A DNA stretch of 64,000 nucleotides, from the NCBI GenBank assembly GCA_963082975.1, contig OY720350.1, positions 16,834,910-16,898,909 of the forward strand, read 5' to 3'. This DNA is from Labia minor. Lineage: Eukaryota > Arthropoda > Insecta > Dermaptera > Spongiphoridae. Position numbers and translations under genes: made by a program. The notes beneath the pieces are model-generated. The model was not told where the DNA came from. It did not search any database and was given only the letters and a program-made list of their open reading frames with translations. Position 1 is the stretch's first letter. Each line of letters begins with the position of its first letter. Of this stretch, positions 34,020 to 45,293 are shown piece after piece.

Positions 34020-34435
34020 CAGTGGCGTACCTAGAAATTTGCCGCCCGGGGCGATCTCCAGTTTGCCGCCCCTTCTATTAAAGTCAAACAAATAGTGTTT
34101 TTTATAAATTAATACACATAAATAAATTATTAAGTTATTTAATCAATTATTATCCTGTTCTTGGGATTAGAATTCAAAATTTACACTAAAATGCATTTAT
34201 ATTAACCGAGGAATAATATTCGAAATCATATAGTTAATCATAATTTATATAAATTGAATAGTAAACTTATAATAATTATACTAATCATTTATTATTAAAG
34301 AAAGAAAAAAAAAATAAATATGAAATTAATAAGTTGCTTTTTACAACTATAACTAAATATAAAAAATACCGCCCCAAGATAAGTGCCGCCCGGTGCGGAC
34401 CGCACCCACCGCCCCCCCCCCTAGGTACGCCACTG
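34020..34435. mobile_element. Miniature DNA transposon with perfect 8-bp duplication
   Basis: Starts CAGTGGCGTACCTAG and ends with the exact complement CTAGGTACGCCACTG. Identical octamers ATTTAATT flank it (34012-34019 and 34436-34443), as in hAT-type insertion. GCCGCCC motifs lie next to both ends (34042-34075 and about 34368-34410). The 416-bp AT-rich interior has no coding frame. The near-intact ends suggest a comparatively recent insertion relative to its neighbours. Confidence 0.85.
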
Positions 34436-34443
34436 ATTTAATT

Positions 34444-36005
34444 AATTTTTTAATATTGACAAGTAGCAACTATCTCTGTCGTTTATAGAAAAATGGCGGC
34501 TCCAGCAAGCGCGTTAAGTTCAAATAATAACTAGAACTTTTTGTATTTATAAATTTACGGTACGTGACAATTAAAGGATATTAAAAATTAATATATATAA
34601 AAAATATTTGTTATACTTTTTGGTTCAATTATAGTTTATAATTAATTATAGTTTATTATAGTTCAAATTCCAACCTAAAAATCATTTAAAGTTGATATCA
34701 TCTAGTGACAACTGAGTACTAGCCAATTAATATTTTATTTATTACATTATTATAATTAATTAATTATAACTCGTCTTAAATTGAATCGAATAAATTCTTA
34801 TGTGAATTTTTATTAATTATTATAGCATGCTTTGGATAATTATTTGTAAAAAAAAAAGTTATTTTTTTGATTTCGGAATGCGCGTCACAAACTACCTTAA
34901 TACAAATTTCCAAAATGGCTTTCTATAAAGTACCTTTAATTATTATTATTTTATTAAAAAAAAAAAAAAAACTAGTACCCTCGCATTAACGTTAATAATA
35001 TTAAAAGCTAAATAAATATAATGGACCAAATATATCTAATATATTCATAAAGAGTTAGAATATTTAGAATTAACATTATATAATTTATTAATAATGTGAA
35101 TAGAGGAAATTAAATTTTATTTTTTAAGTATGTACAATTAAAATAAAAAAAAATATATAGTACGATATAAATACGTTTACTTTTGTTAAAAAATATTAAA
35201 TTTCATGTTTAATATGAATTTTTTTTTATATATATATTAATTATAATTCATTTTTTGTTCCTTTTTTAAATATAAATTAATTTCTATTCAATGTAAATTG
35301 TTTTAAATAACAAATATAAAAAAAAACTGAAATTTCTCTCTCTCTCTCTCTTTTTCTCTCGCATACTCTCTTTTTCTTGTTAACTTTCCCGTTCTATTTC
35401 ACTTTATGATGAAAATTTGATAAAACGTGATATATAGCGAGCGGGTGGCGTTGAGTTGCACAATAAGAGGAGGAATTTTTTTTTAAACTTTTCGTTTGTT
35501 GTTCATGCTTTTTTTTTTATTTATTTTTGTTTTTTGTATTTTTTTTAGAGTTTAGTGTGTTGTTTTCTAATGGAATCGTTGATTGACACAAAAACTCGAT
35601 AATAATTAGATCAATGATAAATTAATAAACGGACTTTTTTTTGAGAAAAATATTTTTAAACTCACTTTTTTTTTTACTCGTGAATACTATGTTTTATGAA
35701 AACACTAAATTTAACCTGATTTTGTCACAAAATAGAATAATCAATCAAGAATATAAAATAATATTTTAATTTTTAAATTAATACAATTTTTCGAAGAATA
35801 TAAAATGTAAAAGTTTACTGTAACTGTAATTCAATTAATAATAGTCATATTTTAAGTTCTTGATTTTGTAAAACACTATTAATTGATAAAAATCTACAAT
35901 ATATTTTAACTCAAAATAAAATAATAATTGATAATTTAAGAATAATATAGAAATTTAAGAGATAATCTATAAAAATACCCTATTTTACCTTGTATAACTA
36001 TGATC

Positions 36006-36036
<31 letters not shown>

Positions 36037-36577
36037 TGACATAGAGGGTCAAATGCAATTATAAATATTAATGGGATGAATTGATAGTAAACGAGACTTT
36101 CATGTTTAGTCTGGTTGAAAATAGTGACCTACTCTCTATTAGCACCTATTGTTTTAACGAGACTTGATAACAATCGTTCCACCCACAGACCATTAACAGT
36201 TACGCGATTTGGTGATAAATCTATGTCTAACCGATTATAGATCCAGGAAATATATTGAATAGAGAACAAGAGTTGAAAAGTTTTATTCGAGAAGACATAC
36301 AATGATAATTTTGATAAAATAACCCATTAATATTTTTTTATATATTTATTAATTTTTAAATTAACGTTTTTTAGTCAATCAAAATATAAATTAATAATCA
36401 AGATACTAAATAATAGAGACCAATTTATCTGTTTTTATGAATGAAATTAGCTGATAATTCTGTTTTTTTCTGTATAGTTTCATTTTTTTCATAAAAATGC
36501 TCCTCAACTCTTTTTTTGTTTGATTAATGTATTTAAATTTGATAAATTAGTAGTTGTCTTTGCATACTGCACTTTTT
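34444..36577. other. AT-rich DNA with simple repeats
   Basis: (CT)n at about 35335-35352, (ATT)n at 36014-36038 and several poly-A tracts. No exon, RNA gene or repeat termini recognised. A 36045-36260 segment is slightly GC-richer without a frame of interest. Confidence 0.45.
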
Positions 36578-36947
36578 ACTACTTGCGATCACGAAAATTT
36601 TCGATGTCAAAATTTTGATGTTTTTATACGTTTTGAAGGTCCCTGAGTCATTTTCACTAAGGTTGAGAAAAATGTCTGTGTGTATCTGTGTGTGTGTGTG
36701 TGTATGTAGACAAGATTACGCAAAAACGGTTTGAGCTAGAATCATGAAATTTGGTATACGGGCATTATTCAAAATTCGTAGTTTGTGTCATGGTGCCATC
36801 AACAAAGAGCCAAACACGCGCTGGTTTTATAAATATTATTTATTGATTTTAAATTATAATTTAATTAATTAAATTTAATTTAAATATAATATATGTGTTA
36901 ATTAATACAATTCATATTGCGAGATAGTCGAGTGGAGACACTCCACC
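36578..36947 (+). mobile_element. Family A HINE-like element with internal deletion
   Basis: The 5' end is ACTACTTGCGATCACGAAAA, with part of the 5' hairpin lost. A (GT)n microsatellite lies near 36675-36706, followed by CAAAAACGGTTTGAGCTAGA and AAATTTGGTATACGGGCATT. At about 36784 the sequence jumps from CGTAGTTTGTG to TCATGGTGCCATCAACAAAG, skipping roughly 200 bp of the consensus. It ends GCGAGATAGTCGAGTGGAGA, then CACTCCACCT. Confidence 0.8.
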
Positions 36948-38134
36948 TTATTTCAATTTTGGTTCAAATTACAAAATATTTTTAATTAATGTAGGACTAA
37001 ATTATCAGATTAAGTATGTATTCCTTCCAAACTTGTGGGCTTCAAGTCCCGAATCTGGCAAGTGAAATTTATTTGTTGTACTGATCATACAACTACTCTT
37101 GCCTACTTAGTCGACTTGATATGTGTTGCCCTTTCAGAGTTTACATTTTTTTAAATTAGTGTTGTATATAAAAAAATATTTAGGGGTATATATTAAATCA
37201 TATTTGTGATAAGATATTCAGTTCTGTTTTCAAACCTAAAATGAAAGAATGATAATCTGCTCAATTTGCTATCAGTTATCCCCTTCGTATGTCTGTCTTT
37301 ATAAGATTATGTGTTTTTTTTCCATATCATAACATCGAAATCAAGCGAGGCTGATGGTGATAAGAGAATAATCTGTGTGTAATAAACATAAAGGGATGGA
37401 GAAAAAAGCCCTGTAAAGGCCCAACCAAGTGCATGGAGATCATCGAGTCTAATGGACTCATAGAGCTAAAAGAGGAAAGTACTAACCGCTAGATACGAAA
37501 CGCACCATTTGTTCCAGTAGTTGTTATTGGTATTGTTTGGGTCCTTGAATTTTTTAGATGATTTTATATCTTATATAGATAAAATATAAAAACGATAAAT
37601 GTATAAAAATAAAAAATACAATTTCTTTAGCATATTTTATACAGAATTTAAGTAAAATATAAATTAACATTTTTTTTAATTCTCCTTTTGGGAGCTTTTA
37701 TATGGTTAATGATTTTTTAATACAAATTATTCTTTCTATAGCTCCTAATATATTTAATTAAGACATGATTGGTACAACAAGCGAAGGGCATGTTCAGTGC
37801 ATGATTTACTCATTTCTTATTATCAATTCAAAGATAAAGACGAACTCTTAAAAGCTTCTTTATAGAAAACAAATATGATTTCTTTTGAATATTTTCTAAT
37901 TAATACATATTAAATTAAAATAGAAAATATTTTATAGATATATAGAAAATTTATTAAAATTTTTCTTCAAAAGTAAATGTGTTTTATTATTATGATGATT
38001 AAGGAAAAGGGAAAATTCCTACTTTGATTCTTATAAATGTATTGTGAGAATAATTGTAGAATCCGAATACATAAACGTAAAAATTAATTATGTCAAATTT
38101 GTTACTAAAAAAATAAAACTTTCCAAAAAAAATA
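36948..38134. other. AT-rich DNA with a SINE relic
   Basis: Apart from the SINE-like piece at 37025-37145, this is AT-rich DNA with no recognised gene. A GC-richer patch near 37380-37510 has no clear frame. Confidence 0.4.
37025..37145 (+). repeat. Diverged SINE fragment
   Basis: GGGCTTCAAGTCCCGAATCT matches the B-box region of the SINEs at 38135 and 44034 (GGGTTCAAGACCCGAGCCTGGCA region, degenerate here). After a deletion of about 120 bp the text resumes GTACTGATCATACA, then GACTTGATATGTGTTGCC, matching their 3' part. It is older or more damaged than the other two copies. Confidence 0.6.
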
Positions 38135-38405
38135 GGCGCCATTGGGTGTATGGGTAGCGAACCTACCTCACATTCACGGGTTCAAGACCCGAGCCTGGCA
38201 AGGGAATTTCCCTAGCTGGGGTCTATGAGACGCAGTCAACCCAGCCTCCAGGAACAACATTGGGAAAAAGCTACTTGATAGCGCCTCCGATCAAGAAAAT
38301 CAAGTTAAAGGTTGAGAGGACCCGTTCTACTGATCATAGGACACCTCATTGATATAACCGGCTTGATAAGCGTTGTCCTTGCGTAGGACGTACAAAGTCA
38401 GAAGT
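38135..38405 (+). repeat. tRNA-derived SINE, copy 1
   Basis: The 5' head starts GGCGCCATTGGGTGTATGGG and carries a perfect B box (GGTTCAAGACC, 38179-38189), the internal RNA polymerase III promoter element of tRNA-derived SINEs. The body includes TCAACCCAGCCTCCAGGAAC and CGCCTCCGATCAAGAAAATC. The 3' end reads TGTCCTTGCGTAGGACGTAC (a small GTCCT...AGGAC stem) followed by AAAGTCAGAAG and a T-rich tail. The copy at 44034 aligns along its whole length. Transposition would rely on a partner LINE, which cannot be identified here. Confidence 0.8.
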
Positions 38406-40127
38406 TTTTATTTTTTTCAAAAAAAAATAAATATCAAGAGTTAAGTTATTATATATATATACTATACTATACTCTTCAAATATTGTTTCTTCCTAAAATA
38501 AAGTTGATTAACGTTTTTTTTTGTGGGGTAAATGTAATCGATATATAAACTGACTGAATTGCGGTGTCAGGATAGGTTTGTTGGTTGGTCTGTCAGCACC
38601 TTCTACTCCTCAGTCTCCCCCATTGTGTCGTCTTTGGTTTCTTATATAAGATGCACGAGGGGACAGCCAGCTAACCTTCCCTTCTCTTCCACTTCCCAAA
38701 AGTCACCCTCGTTTCGAAATCCACCAAGGGGCCAATTCGCCGATATTAAATGTTGCCAAGATGCTCGATATTAAAACCCAAGTCGAATCGATTATATCTT
38801 CCTTTCTTCGCTTTATTGGACAAGTAAAGAAACTCCCCCTCCACCAACTACTTCTTATCATGGAAGTATAGTCTTTGTAAATGGCTTACTTTTTCAAGTT
38901 ATCTACCAGTAATTCTGTATAATAAATCTATTCATGATTTTTCAATTTTGAATTTATTTTTCAAAATTTCAAATAATTTTTTTTTAATATTGGAATATAT
39001 GTATATATAAAATTCGTATATCGATTTTTTACTTTTCTTTGAATGAAAATGTCAGAAAAAAATATCATCTTCCTCTTTTTTTTTGTTGTTTTTCTCATTG
39101 GTCTTGTGAATGACATTCACTTCCTTTTTTTCTTGGTTCATTGCTTCATTCAACTTCAAAACTTCTATTTTATTTACTCAAAAACTTAAAAAAAACAGAA
39201 AGTCAATTTTTCTTGATTATTTTGTTTAGAAGATAGATTTTCTAGCTATATAGGTACTTTTACTTTAAAATATTTTAATTTTTTGTTTATTAAAATATGT
39301 AAACACCTATTGTTCTTATTTACAGTCCCTGTTTCAGCCCTATTCAAAATTATACTTATAAATTTTTTAAAAAATAACAATTCAGATGATTATTTCAAAG
39401 TAATTGAAAAAAATTTTAAAATTCAATATTTTAATAATTACTTTTCAAAAATAATAATATTTTACAGTTTATTAAATTTTTGAATATTAATTAACTGTTT
39501 TATTATATAAGTATTATACAAATTAAAAACTTAAATATTAAAAAACGATTTTCTATGTTTTTTTTTATTTATATTTAAAAAATTCTTGTTCTTATAAGCT
39601 CTTCACTATACTCTTTTTAATCAATTTTAATTTTAATTTTTTAAATTAGTTCTAATTTAATTTTTATTTTAAATCAAATAAAAGAATAGATAATAATGGA
39701 ATGTTTTATTTTCATTATTTGGCCATTTTCTCTAATTACAAGGGATCAATTAGGAGTCTATAAAAAGAAGGGGGAGCGGGTTTAAAATAGACGTAAATTC
39801 AAAGAGCCCTCTTTTAGTAGACATTGAGGGTTTTGTCCGGAATCAATTTGTTGATCTTATCTTGTGATAAAATGAACATTATATTGAGCTATAAAAGCCT
39901 CCCGCCCTACTAAAAAAGAGCAATGTCATTAAACACGATCCTCTTCTTTTATACGGAAATTGTCTTCATCTTTTTAATTGATTTGAAGCAAATCAGAAGA
40001 ACCGCCCAACGTTCAGAGCAACTTGAATTATTATAACATTTCTAACAAAATTAATGAAATTTAATTGACTTTATATTAAATTTTTATTTATTTTTTCAGT
40101 CAAATTCATTTGCTTATTTGTCTAATT
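38406..40127. other. Intergenic DNA with a GC-richer island
   Basis: A GC-richer island at about 38555-38870 contains a 71-codon open frame (38559-38774) without recognisable domain. AT-rich DNA follows, with a further mixed segment near 39770-39995. No repeat termini seen. Confidence 0.4.
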
Positions 40128-40129
40128 CC

Positions 40130-40738
40130 CTATTCTAGAAATTGTTTTTATTATTCATTAATACTTTTTTATCGACCGACGATAGTAAGGGAGGTATTGT
40201 TTTCACACCAAATTTCATATGTGAAGATTTTTATATATCTCCACGAATCATGCATTTTCTTAACAGAAAAAAGTACTTTTTGCATGATGTGTGTCCGTCT
40301 GTCCGTCCCTTTGTGTGTCCGTATAGATGGGTACAGCTTGAACGGCTCAATGGATTTTGATAAAATTTTTTATATTTCTTAATGCAAAAGAATGATGAAT
40401 TGATCAACTTTTGGTGTATATCCAGAAACCGGAAGTGGTAGTATTACCGATCGACGATAGGAAGGGAAGGATTATTTTCACATCAAATTTCACATGAGAT
40501 TTTTTACATATCTCCATGAATCATGCTCTTTGTATTGGTTTTATCATCGGAAAAACTTCATTGGTTTTTTCTTAATTTAAAATTATATGACGTCACAGCA
40601 AGCGCCTCCTTATATATTATAAATAAAATAAAATTAAAAATATTATTATTATATATTATATCCATATCTGTTTTTTTTTTTATTTAATTATTTCTTCTAT
40701 TCTAGAAATTATTTTTATTATTCATTAATATTTTTTTT
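40130..40738. repeat. Direct-repeat pair flanking family C
   Basis: About 40 bp at 40130-40170 (TATTCTAGAAATTGTTTTTA then TTATTCATTAATA) recurs almost unchanged at 40698-40738. The pair brackets the family C element exactly, like the longer pair at 6413/7258 that brackets the Helentron-like relative. It is too long for an ordinary target duplication of any DNA transposon seen here. Confidence 0.6.
40171..40697 (+). mobile_element. Family C microsatellite-bearing element (HINE-like?)
   Basis: Holds GTGTCCGTCTGTCCGTCCCT then TTGTGTGTCCGTATAG (a GTCC-type microsatellite, about 40287-40326), then ACAGCTTGAACGGCTCAATG and GATTTTGATAAAATTTTTTA, then AACCGGAAGTGGTAGTATTA. That order of microsatellite, nucleophile-like box, GATTTTGA..AAATTT and CCGGAAGTGG matches families A and B in layout. 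An 80-bp block (40173-40253, beginning CGACCGACGATAGTAAGG) is repeated at 40448-40525. No subterminal inverted repeat or terminal hairpin was identified, so its classification is less secure. Confidence 0.5.
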
Positions 40739-41531
40739 TAAATATTACAATATTTTAATTGAATAAAATTATAAATAAATGAAATATATACTAGTATATC
40801 TATAGATTTATGATAATCAATTTGGTTAATAAATTAAAGTTAAATTTTATTTATTTCATTTATGAATATATTTAAAGCCATTGAGGGTAGATTTCCAGAA
40901 TGATGGAAATAACCTAGTTTCTCAGTCCAATTCAATTAAGATTTTTCGTTAATTAAAATAAATAGCTTTTCTATGTTTTTTTTATCACTTTTTGCTTTTT
41001 CATTGAGGGTTCTTCTTCTTTATTTTTAAATAAATTACAAATATAATTTCCTTCATTTCAACATCTCTAAGAAAAAGTTTTTTATTTTATTTTTTTTTAT
41101 TTTGAACTCTCATAGTTTTTAATTAATCTAAATATCTCTTTTTTTCACTCTGATTATATAGATTTTTTTTTATTCAGTCTAGCATGCAAAATACAAGAAA
41201 TGTTGGGCGGTAACCACCACCTCCCAACCCCTCGCTATCCACCCACCATCATTCCTTTCGCCTCACGCTTTTCGGTTGTCAGTGATCCGTCTTCCTTCTG
41301 ACCTCTTGCGTGTCTACCTGGCTCCTGAATTTCTTCCCCCTTTCCACCCCAAGCAATTGCCAATCCACGCCCAATCTCATTTGAATATATTCTCATTTAT
41401 ATTTTACTTAATCAACTTCTCAAGATGACTAGAAAAATAAAAAGATACGTCGCTTCACAAAGTAGAATTTTAACCTTTCATTTTCTATATCATAAAACAG
41501 TTGAAAATAAATGATAAATATATTTAAAATA
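40739..41531. other. AT-rich DNA with a pyrimidine-rich island
   Basis: AT-rich to 41190; 41200-41370 is rich in C and CT tracts (CCACCACCTCCCAACCCC and similar) without an open frame of note. Nothing else seen. Confidence 0.45.
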
Positions 41532-42112
41532 AGCTGGAGTGTCTCCACTCGACTATCTCGCAAATTTGAATTGGATTAAATAACATATATTATATTTAAA
41601 TTAAATTTAATTAATTATAAATTATAAATTAATAATAATATGTATTAAATTAGAGCATGTTTGGCTCTTTGTTGATTGCACCACGTCACGTGTTGGCGCG
41701 TGATTTGTAGTGTTAAAAAATTAATTCCGGTCCTTTCAAGCTGAAATTGTATATATAGCAGTTTTATACAATTTTTAATCGTGTGAAAAACTATCAAACA
41801 TATATCTTTATTTTTACGGTCAAAAAAAATTAAAAGTAAGTTGTAGGTAATGACCCTCATCCGATTGAGCTACATTTCTCAAAAGTTGATAGAAAACTAC
41901 GAATTTTGAAAAATGCCCGTGCACTAAATTCCATGATTCTATCTCAAACCGTTTTTGCGTAATCTTACAGACATACACACACACACATACACACAGAGAC
42001 ATTTTTCTCAACCTTAGTGAAAATGATTCAGGAACCTTCAAAACGTATAAAAACATAAAAATCTCGAAATCGAAAATTTTCGTGATCGCAATACGATCTC
42101 TGGCGAGATAGT
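41532..42112 (-). mobile_element. Family A HINE-like element, near full length
   Basis: On the minus strand it begins ACTATCTCGCCAGAGATCG (42112 downward) and ends with hairpin GAGTG-GAGA-CACTC and CCAGCT at 41532, then TATT. The microsatellite is at 41974-41998. The conserved blocks CCAAACATGCTC and ACACGTGACGTGGTGC are present. The next bases on both sides are AT-rich and no target duplication is seen, as expected for rolling-circle elements. Confidence 0.82.
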
Positions 42113-42649
42113 GAAGAGGGCCATATAGAATTAGAATTTTTTTAATTAAATTGCATTATTATGACATTGATTGAATATACCACTCACTCTTTTAGTATTA
42201 TTCTTTTTTTAATACTAGAAGAGATGTTTTTCTAGCATATAAAAAAAACAATTCTACTAGAAAGCTTAATCGAATGAGGGGCTGGTTAAAATAATATTAA
42301 TAGACAAACGGCTGTCTTATTGCTGGATTGGAAAATATTTATCTTTCACTCGAGTTCAATCAATCAAGAATTGTTGATCTTGAAGATAATCAATATTTAA
42401 TCAAATCTAACCATCTAAGTTGAGAATAGATGTGTTTTATTTAAAAATGAATGAATAAACATGTCAAAATCAATTTCATTAAAAAGCCATATTATATATT
42501 AATATTATAAAAGTTGAGAAATTACTTTTTTATATCTTGGCAATCGGTTTCAACATTATTTTTTTTTAATTAATGTTCCTTGAAGACTTTCAAAATATTC
42601 CCAATGGTTATTTTGGGTGAATAAGAAAAAATATTCTATATTTAAGTTG
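42113..42649. other. AT-rich DNA, nothing recognised
   Basis: AT-rich with no exon or repeat termini visible. The last part (42540-42650) may be the 3' flank of the LINE copy that follows on the minus strand. Confidence 0.45.
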
Positions 42650-43095
42650 ATGTATGATTTTCTATCTATCTCTGTGGCTCTTCGGAGCTCGAAAGTTCTT
42701 GGCCGCAGCAACGACACTTCTCCAAGCATTCCTATTCTGAGCCACAACCCTCCATTCCCTACCCTCTCTCCCGTCTCTCTATCATTCCTTCCCACATTAT
42801 CCACCCAAGGCGTCCTTGGTATTCCAAGCGAACGTTTGCCACTCGGTCTCCCCACCAAAATATTTTTAACTATTCTTTCCTCTCCCATTCTAGCCACGTG
42901 CCCTGCCCATCGCAGCCTTCTCGATTTTATGCATAGAGGTGATGTAATCCCTCCTTATGCAGTCTTCGCCATTCCCCAGTGATCTGATCTTTCTTTGGCC
43001 CATAAATGCTCCGAAGAATCCTATTCTCAAATACTCTAAATACTTTAACTTGGCACTATTCATTTCTAGCCCCCACCTCTTTTCCTGCATCGATT
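42650..43095 (-). pseudogene. LINE 3' end, best preserved reverse transcriptase C-terminus
   Basis: The minus strand keeps one frame open from 42897 to about 42660. It reads MARMGEERIVKNILVGRPSG, then KRSLGIPRTPWVDNVGR and, after further text, LRPRTFELRRATEIDRK. This is the conserved C-terminal tail of RTE/R1/Jockey-like polyproteins (GHVARM...GRPxGKRxLGRPRxRWxDNV). Upstream, in another frame, text near 43000-43090 reads ENRILRSIYGPKKDQITGEW-like. The 3' tail is GATAGATAGAA-like (42658-42670). Being 5'-truncated with a frameshift, it is inactive, but it is the best copy for building the family consensus. Confidence 0.8.
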
Positions 43096-44030
43096 ATTTT
43101 TTCTACTCTGTCTTTGATTGCAATATGTATGATTTTCAGAAAATATAAAAGATTATGATAATAAAAATTTCAAAATTTTAAAAATTCACATTCAACTTTT
43201 TCTTTCTTTTTTTTTCTTTTGTTCGTTAACGAACGAATTAATACCTCATTATTCAAATTTAAAATAAATCATAAAAAATTACTGTAATTTTGTTCATTAA
43301 AATTTATAGAGACTTATGTTTATATAGAATAGAAATATAAGTCTAAACTCATACTGATCATATGAAGATAAATATTACAATGAATAAATATATTTAAAAA
43401 CAGAGAGAGAGAGAAAGAGAGACGAAGGATTTTTTATATTTTAATAATAAAACATAGCTATTTACTTTCAACTTAAATAAATGGCATAAATCGTATCTTT
43501 TTCTCATTTGAATTTAAAAATTTTCAGATTTTATAAAATAAAAAAAAAAAGTTTAAATTAAACATCCTACAATTAAACAACCATTAGATAAAAAAGTTTA
43601 AGTATTATATATATATATATATAAATATTACATAGATAAAGACAAACGTACATTGAAAATTATAGAAACGAAAAGAGTAACGTTGCTCTCAGCGAGCTTG
43701 TTAGTAAATTAAATTAAAATTAGAATTCCAATCACGGATTTGAAACTGTGAATATAACACCCCTTCACCTAAGAGAAGGAGAAAAGAGATGGGGCTGTTG
43801 CAGATTAATGGATGTAAAACTTAATTGAATATTCCTCGCCTAATCTGGAACGATGGGGCTTTCGATATCGACGTCGTAAACCTTCAAACTCAACCCCGTG
43901 CTTGGGATTTTATTTTTTAAATTTTATTTTATTTTATTACTATAAAAAAAGCATAATGTTTAACTTTGTTTAATATTAATGAATTACTAAATGCACAACA
44001 TTTAAAACATATATATATATATATATATAT
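43096..44030. other. AT-rich DNA, nothing recognised
   Basis: AT-rich with a (GA)n run near 43403-43422 and (TA)n runs at 43607-43624 and 44011-44030. A GC-richer patch at 43740-43900 has no coherent frame. Confidence 0.45.
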
Positions 44031-44033
44031 TAA

Positions 44034-44310
44034 GGCGCCATTGGGTGAGAGGCTAGCCTCGCTGTCTCACATTCACGGGTTCAAGACCCGGGCCTGGCAA
44101 AGGAATTTCTCTAGCGGGGGTCTATAGGACGGAGTCAACCCAGCCTCCGGGATCAACATTGGGGAATAGCTACTTGATAAAAAGTAGCGCCTCCGATCAA
44201 GAAAATCAAGGTAAAGGTTGATAGGACTCGTTCTACTGATCATAGGACACCTCATTGATATAACCAACTTGATAGGCGTTGTCCTTGCATAGGACGTACA
44301 AAAGTCAGAG

Positions 44311-44315
<5 letters not shown>
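44034..44315 (+). repeat. tRNA-derived SINE, copy 2
   Basis: Aligns along its length with the copy at 38135. The head is GGCGCCATTGGGTGAGAGGC, with B box GGTTCAAGACC (44078-44088). The body includes TCAACCCAGCCTCCGGGATC and GCGCCTCCGATCAAGAAAAT, and the end CCTTGCATAGGACGTACAAA then AGTCAGAGG. A 13-unit (TA)n tail follows (44317-44343), and a (TA)n tract also precedes the element (44011-44030). Relative to copy 1 it carries a short TAAAAAGTAG insertion near 44177. Confidence 0.8.
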
Positions 44316-44343
<28 letters not shown>

Positions 44344-44349
<6 letters not shown>

Positions 44350-45293
44350 TTAATATTAAAAAATTATTTTTTATATTTCACTTTTATATTAATAATCCAA
44401 TACACAGGGTTCTTCAACGAAGTGGGGAAATTTCAAAATTCAGTTTATCATCCTTACTGTGTAAAATAATTTTATATAAATGGGAAGATGATTATTTCTG
44501 CTCTTCACATTAATTTCAGAATAAAAAAGTTTGTAGAAACTGAATCTACTTTAAATATAGAACGTAAAGGAGAAGCAAGAAGTATTAGGTTGTTTGGTAA
44601 GTAATTTCGTTTTTTTTTTATAAAACTGAAAGAAAATTTTCGCATAATGAATTTGCTGGCAAAATACTGATCCAGATGATTTTTTTAACCTCTTCATTTT
44701 TAAGTAAAGGTTTTACTATCCAAAAATTCAATTAAAGCCTTTATTGTGTCTTTATTTGCTTCATCCTTTAATTCGTGATGCATCTTCGACATCAAAATTT
44801 TGCAAACCAGTTTTGGCACTTGCGTATTGTCTTCTCCACACACATTCGTTAATTTCTTTCTGGTTTGAACAGTATATTTATCTTTTCTATAGGAACAAAG
44901 TAAAATATGAATAAAATGCTGCTTATTGCTCTCTCCTATTTAAAAAGACACCAACCATAAAACTAATGCATAGATTCAATCGAACTTTTTTATACATAAC
45001 ACAGTGCTATATCATCTCTCCAAACATATAAGTAATAATTGTGCGGATTAAGTATGAAGTTGTGTTCGAAAAAATGTAATTAAGCCCCGTGGCGAAAAAT
45101 ACGAAATTACTTTCTGAACAACCTAATATTAAAATGCCAGAAAACAATTTATTTTCAATTAAATATGTATTAGTATTCATCAATATCAGAAAATTGCTTA
45201 AATACAACAACATGTATAGATATAGAAATGGATGTAACATTAAAGTTTATATACCATCAAAGTCCAATATTAAATAGAAATAAAGTTACATTA
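44344..45293. other. AT-rich DNA, nothing recognised
   Basis: AT-rich throughout. Fragments of less biased sequence around 44500-44890 have no long frame. Short minus-strand frames around 45007-45240 have no recognisable content. Confidence 0.4.

Noticed and set aside
42617..42982. 121-codon plus-strand open frame
   Set aside because: Antisense shadow of the LINE C-terminus that is open on the minus strand (42556-42897).
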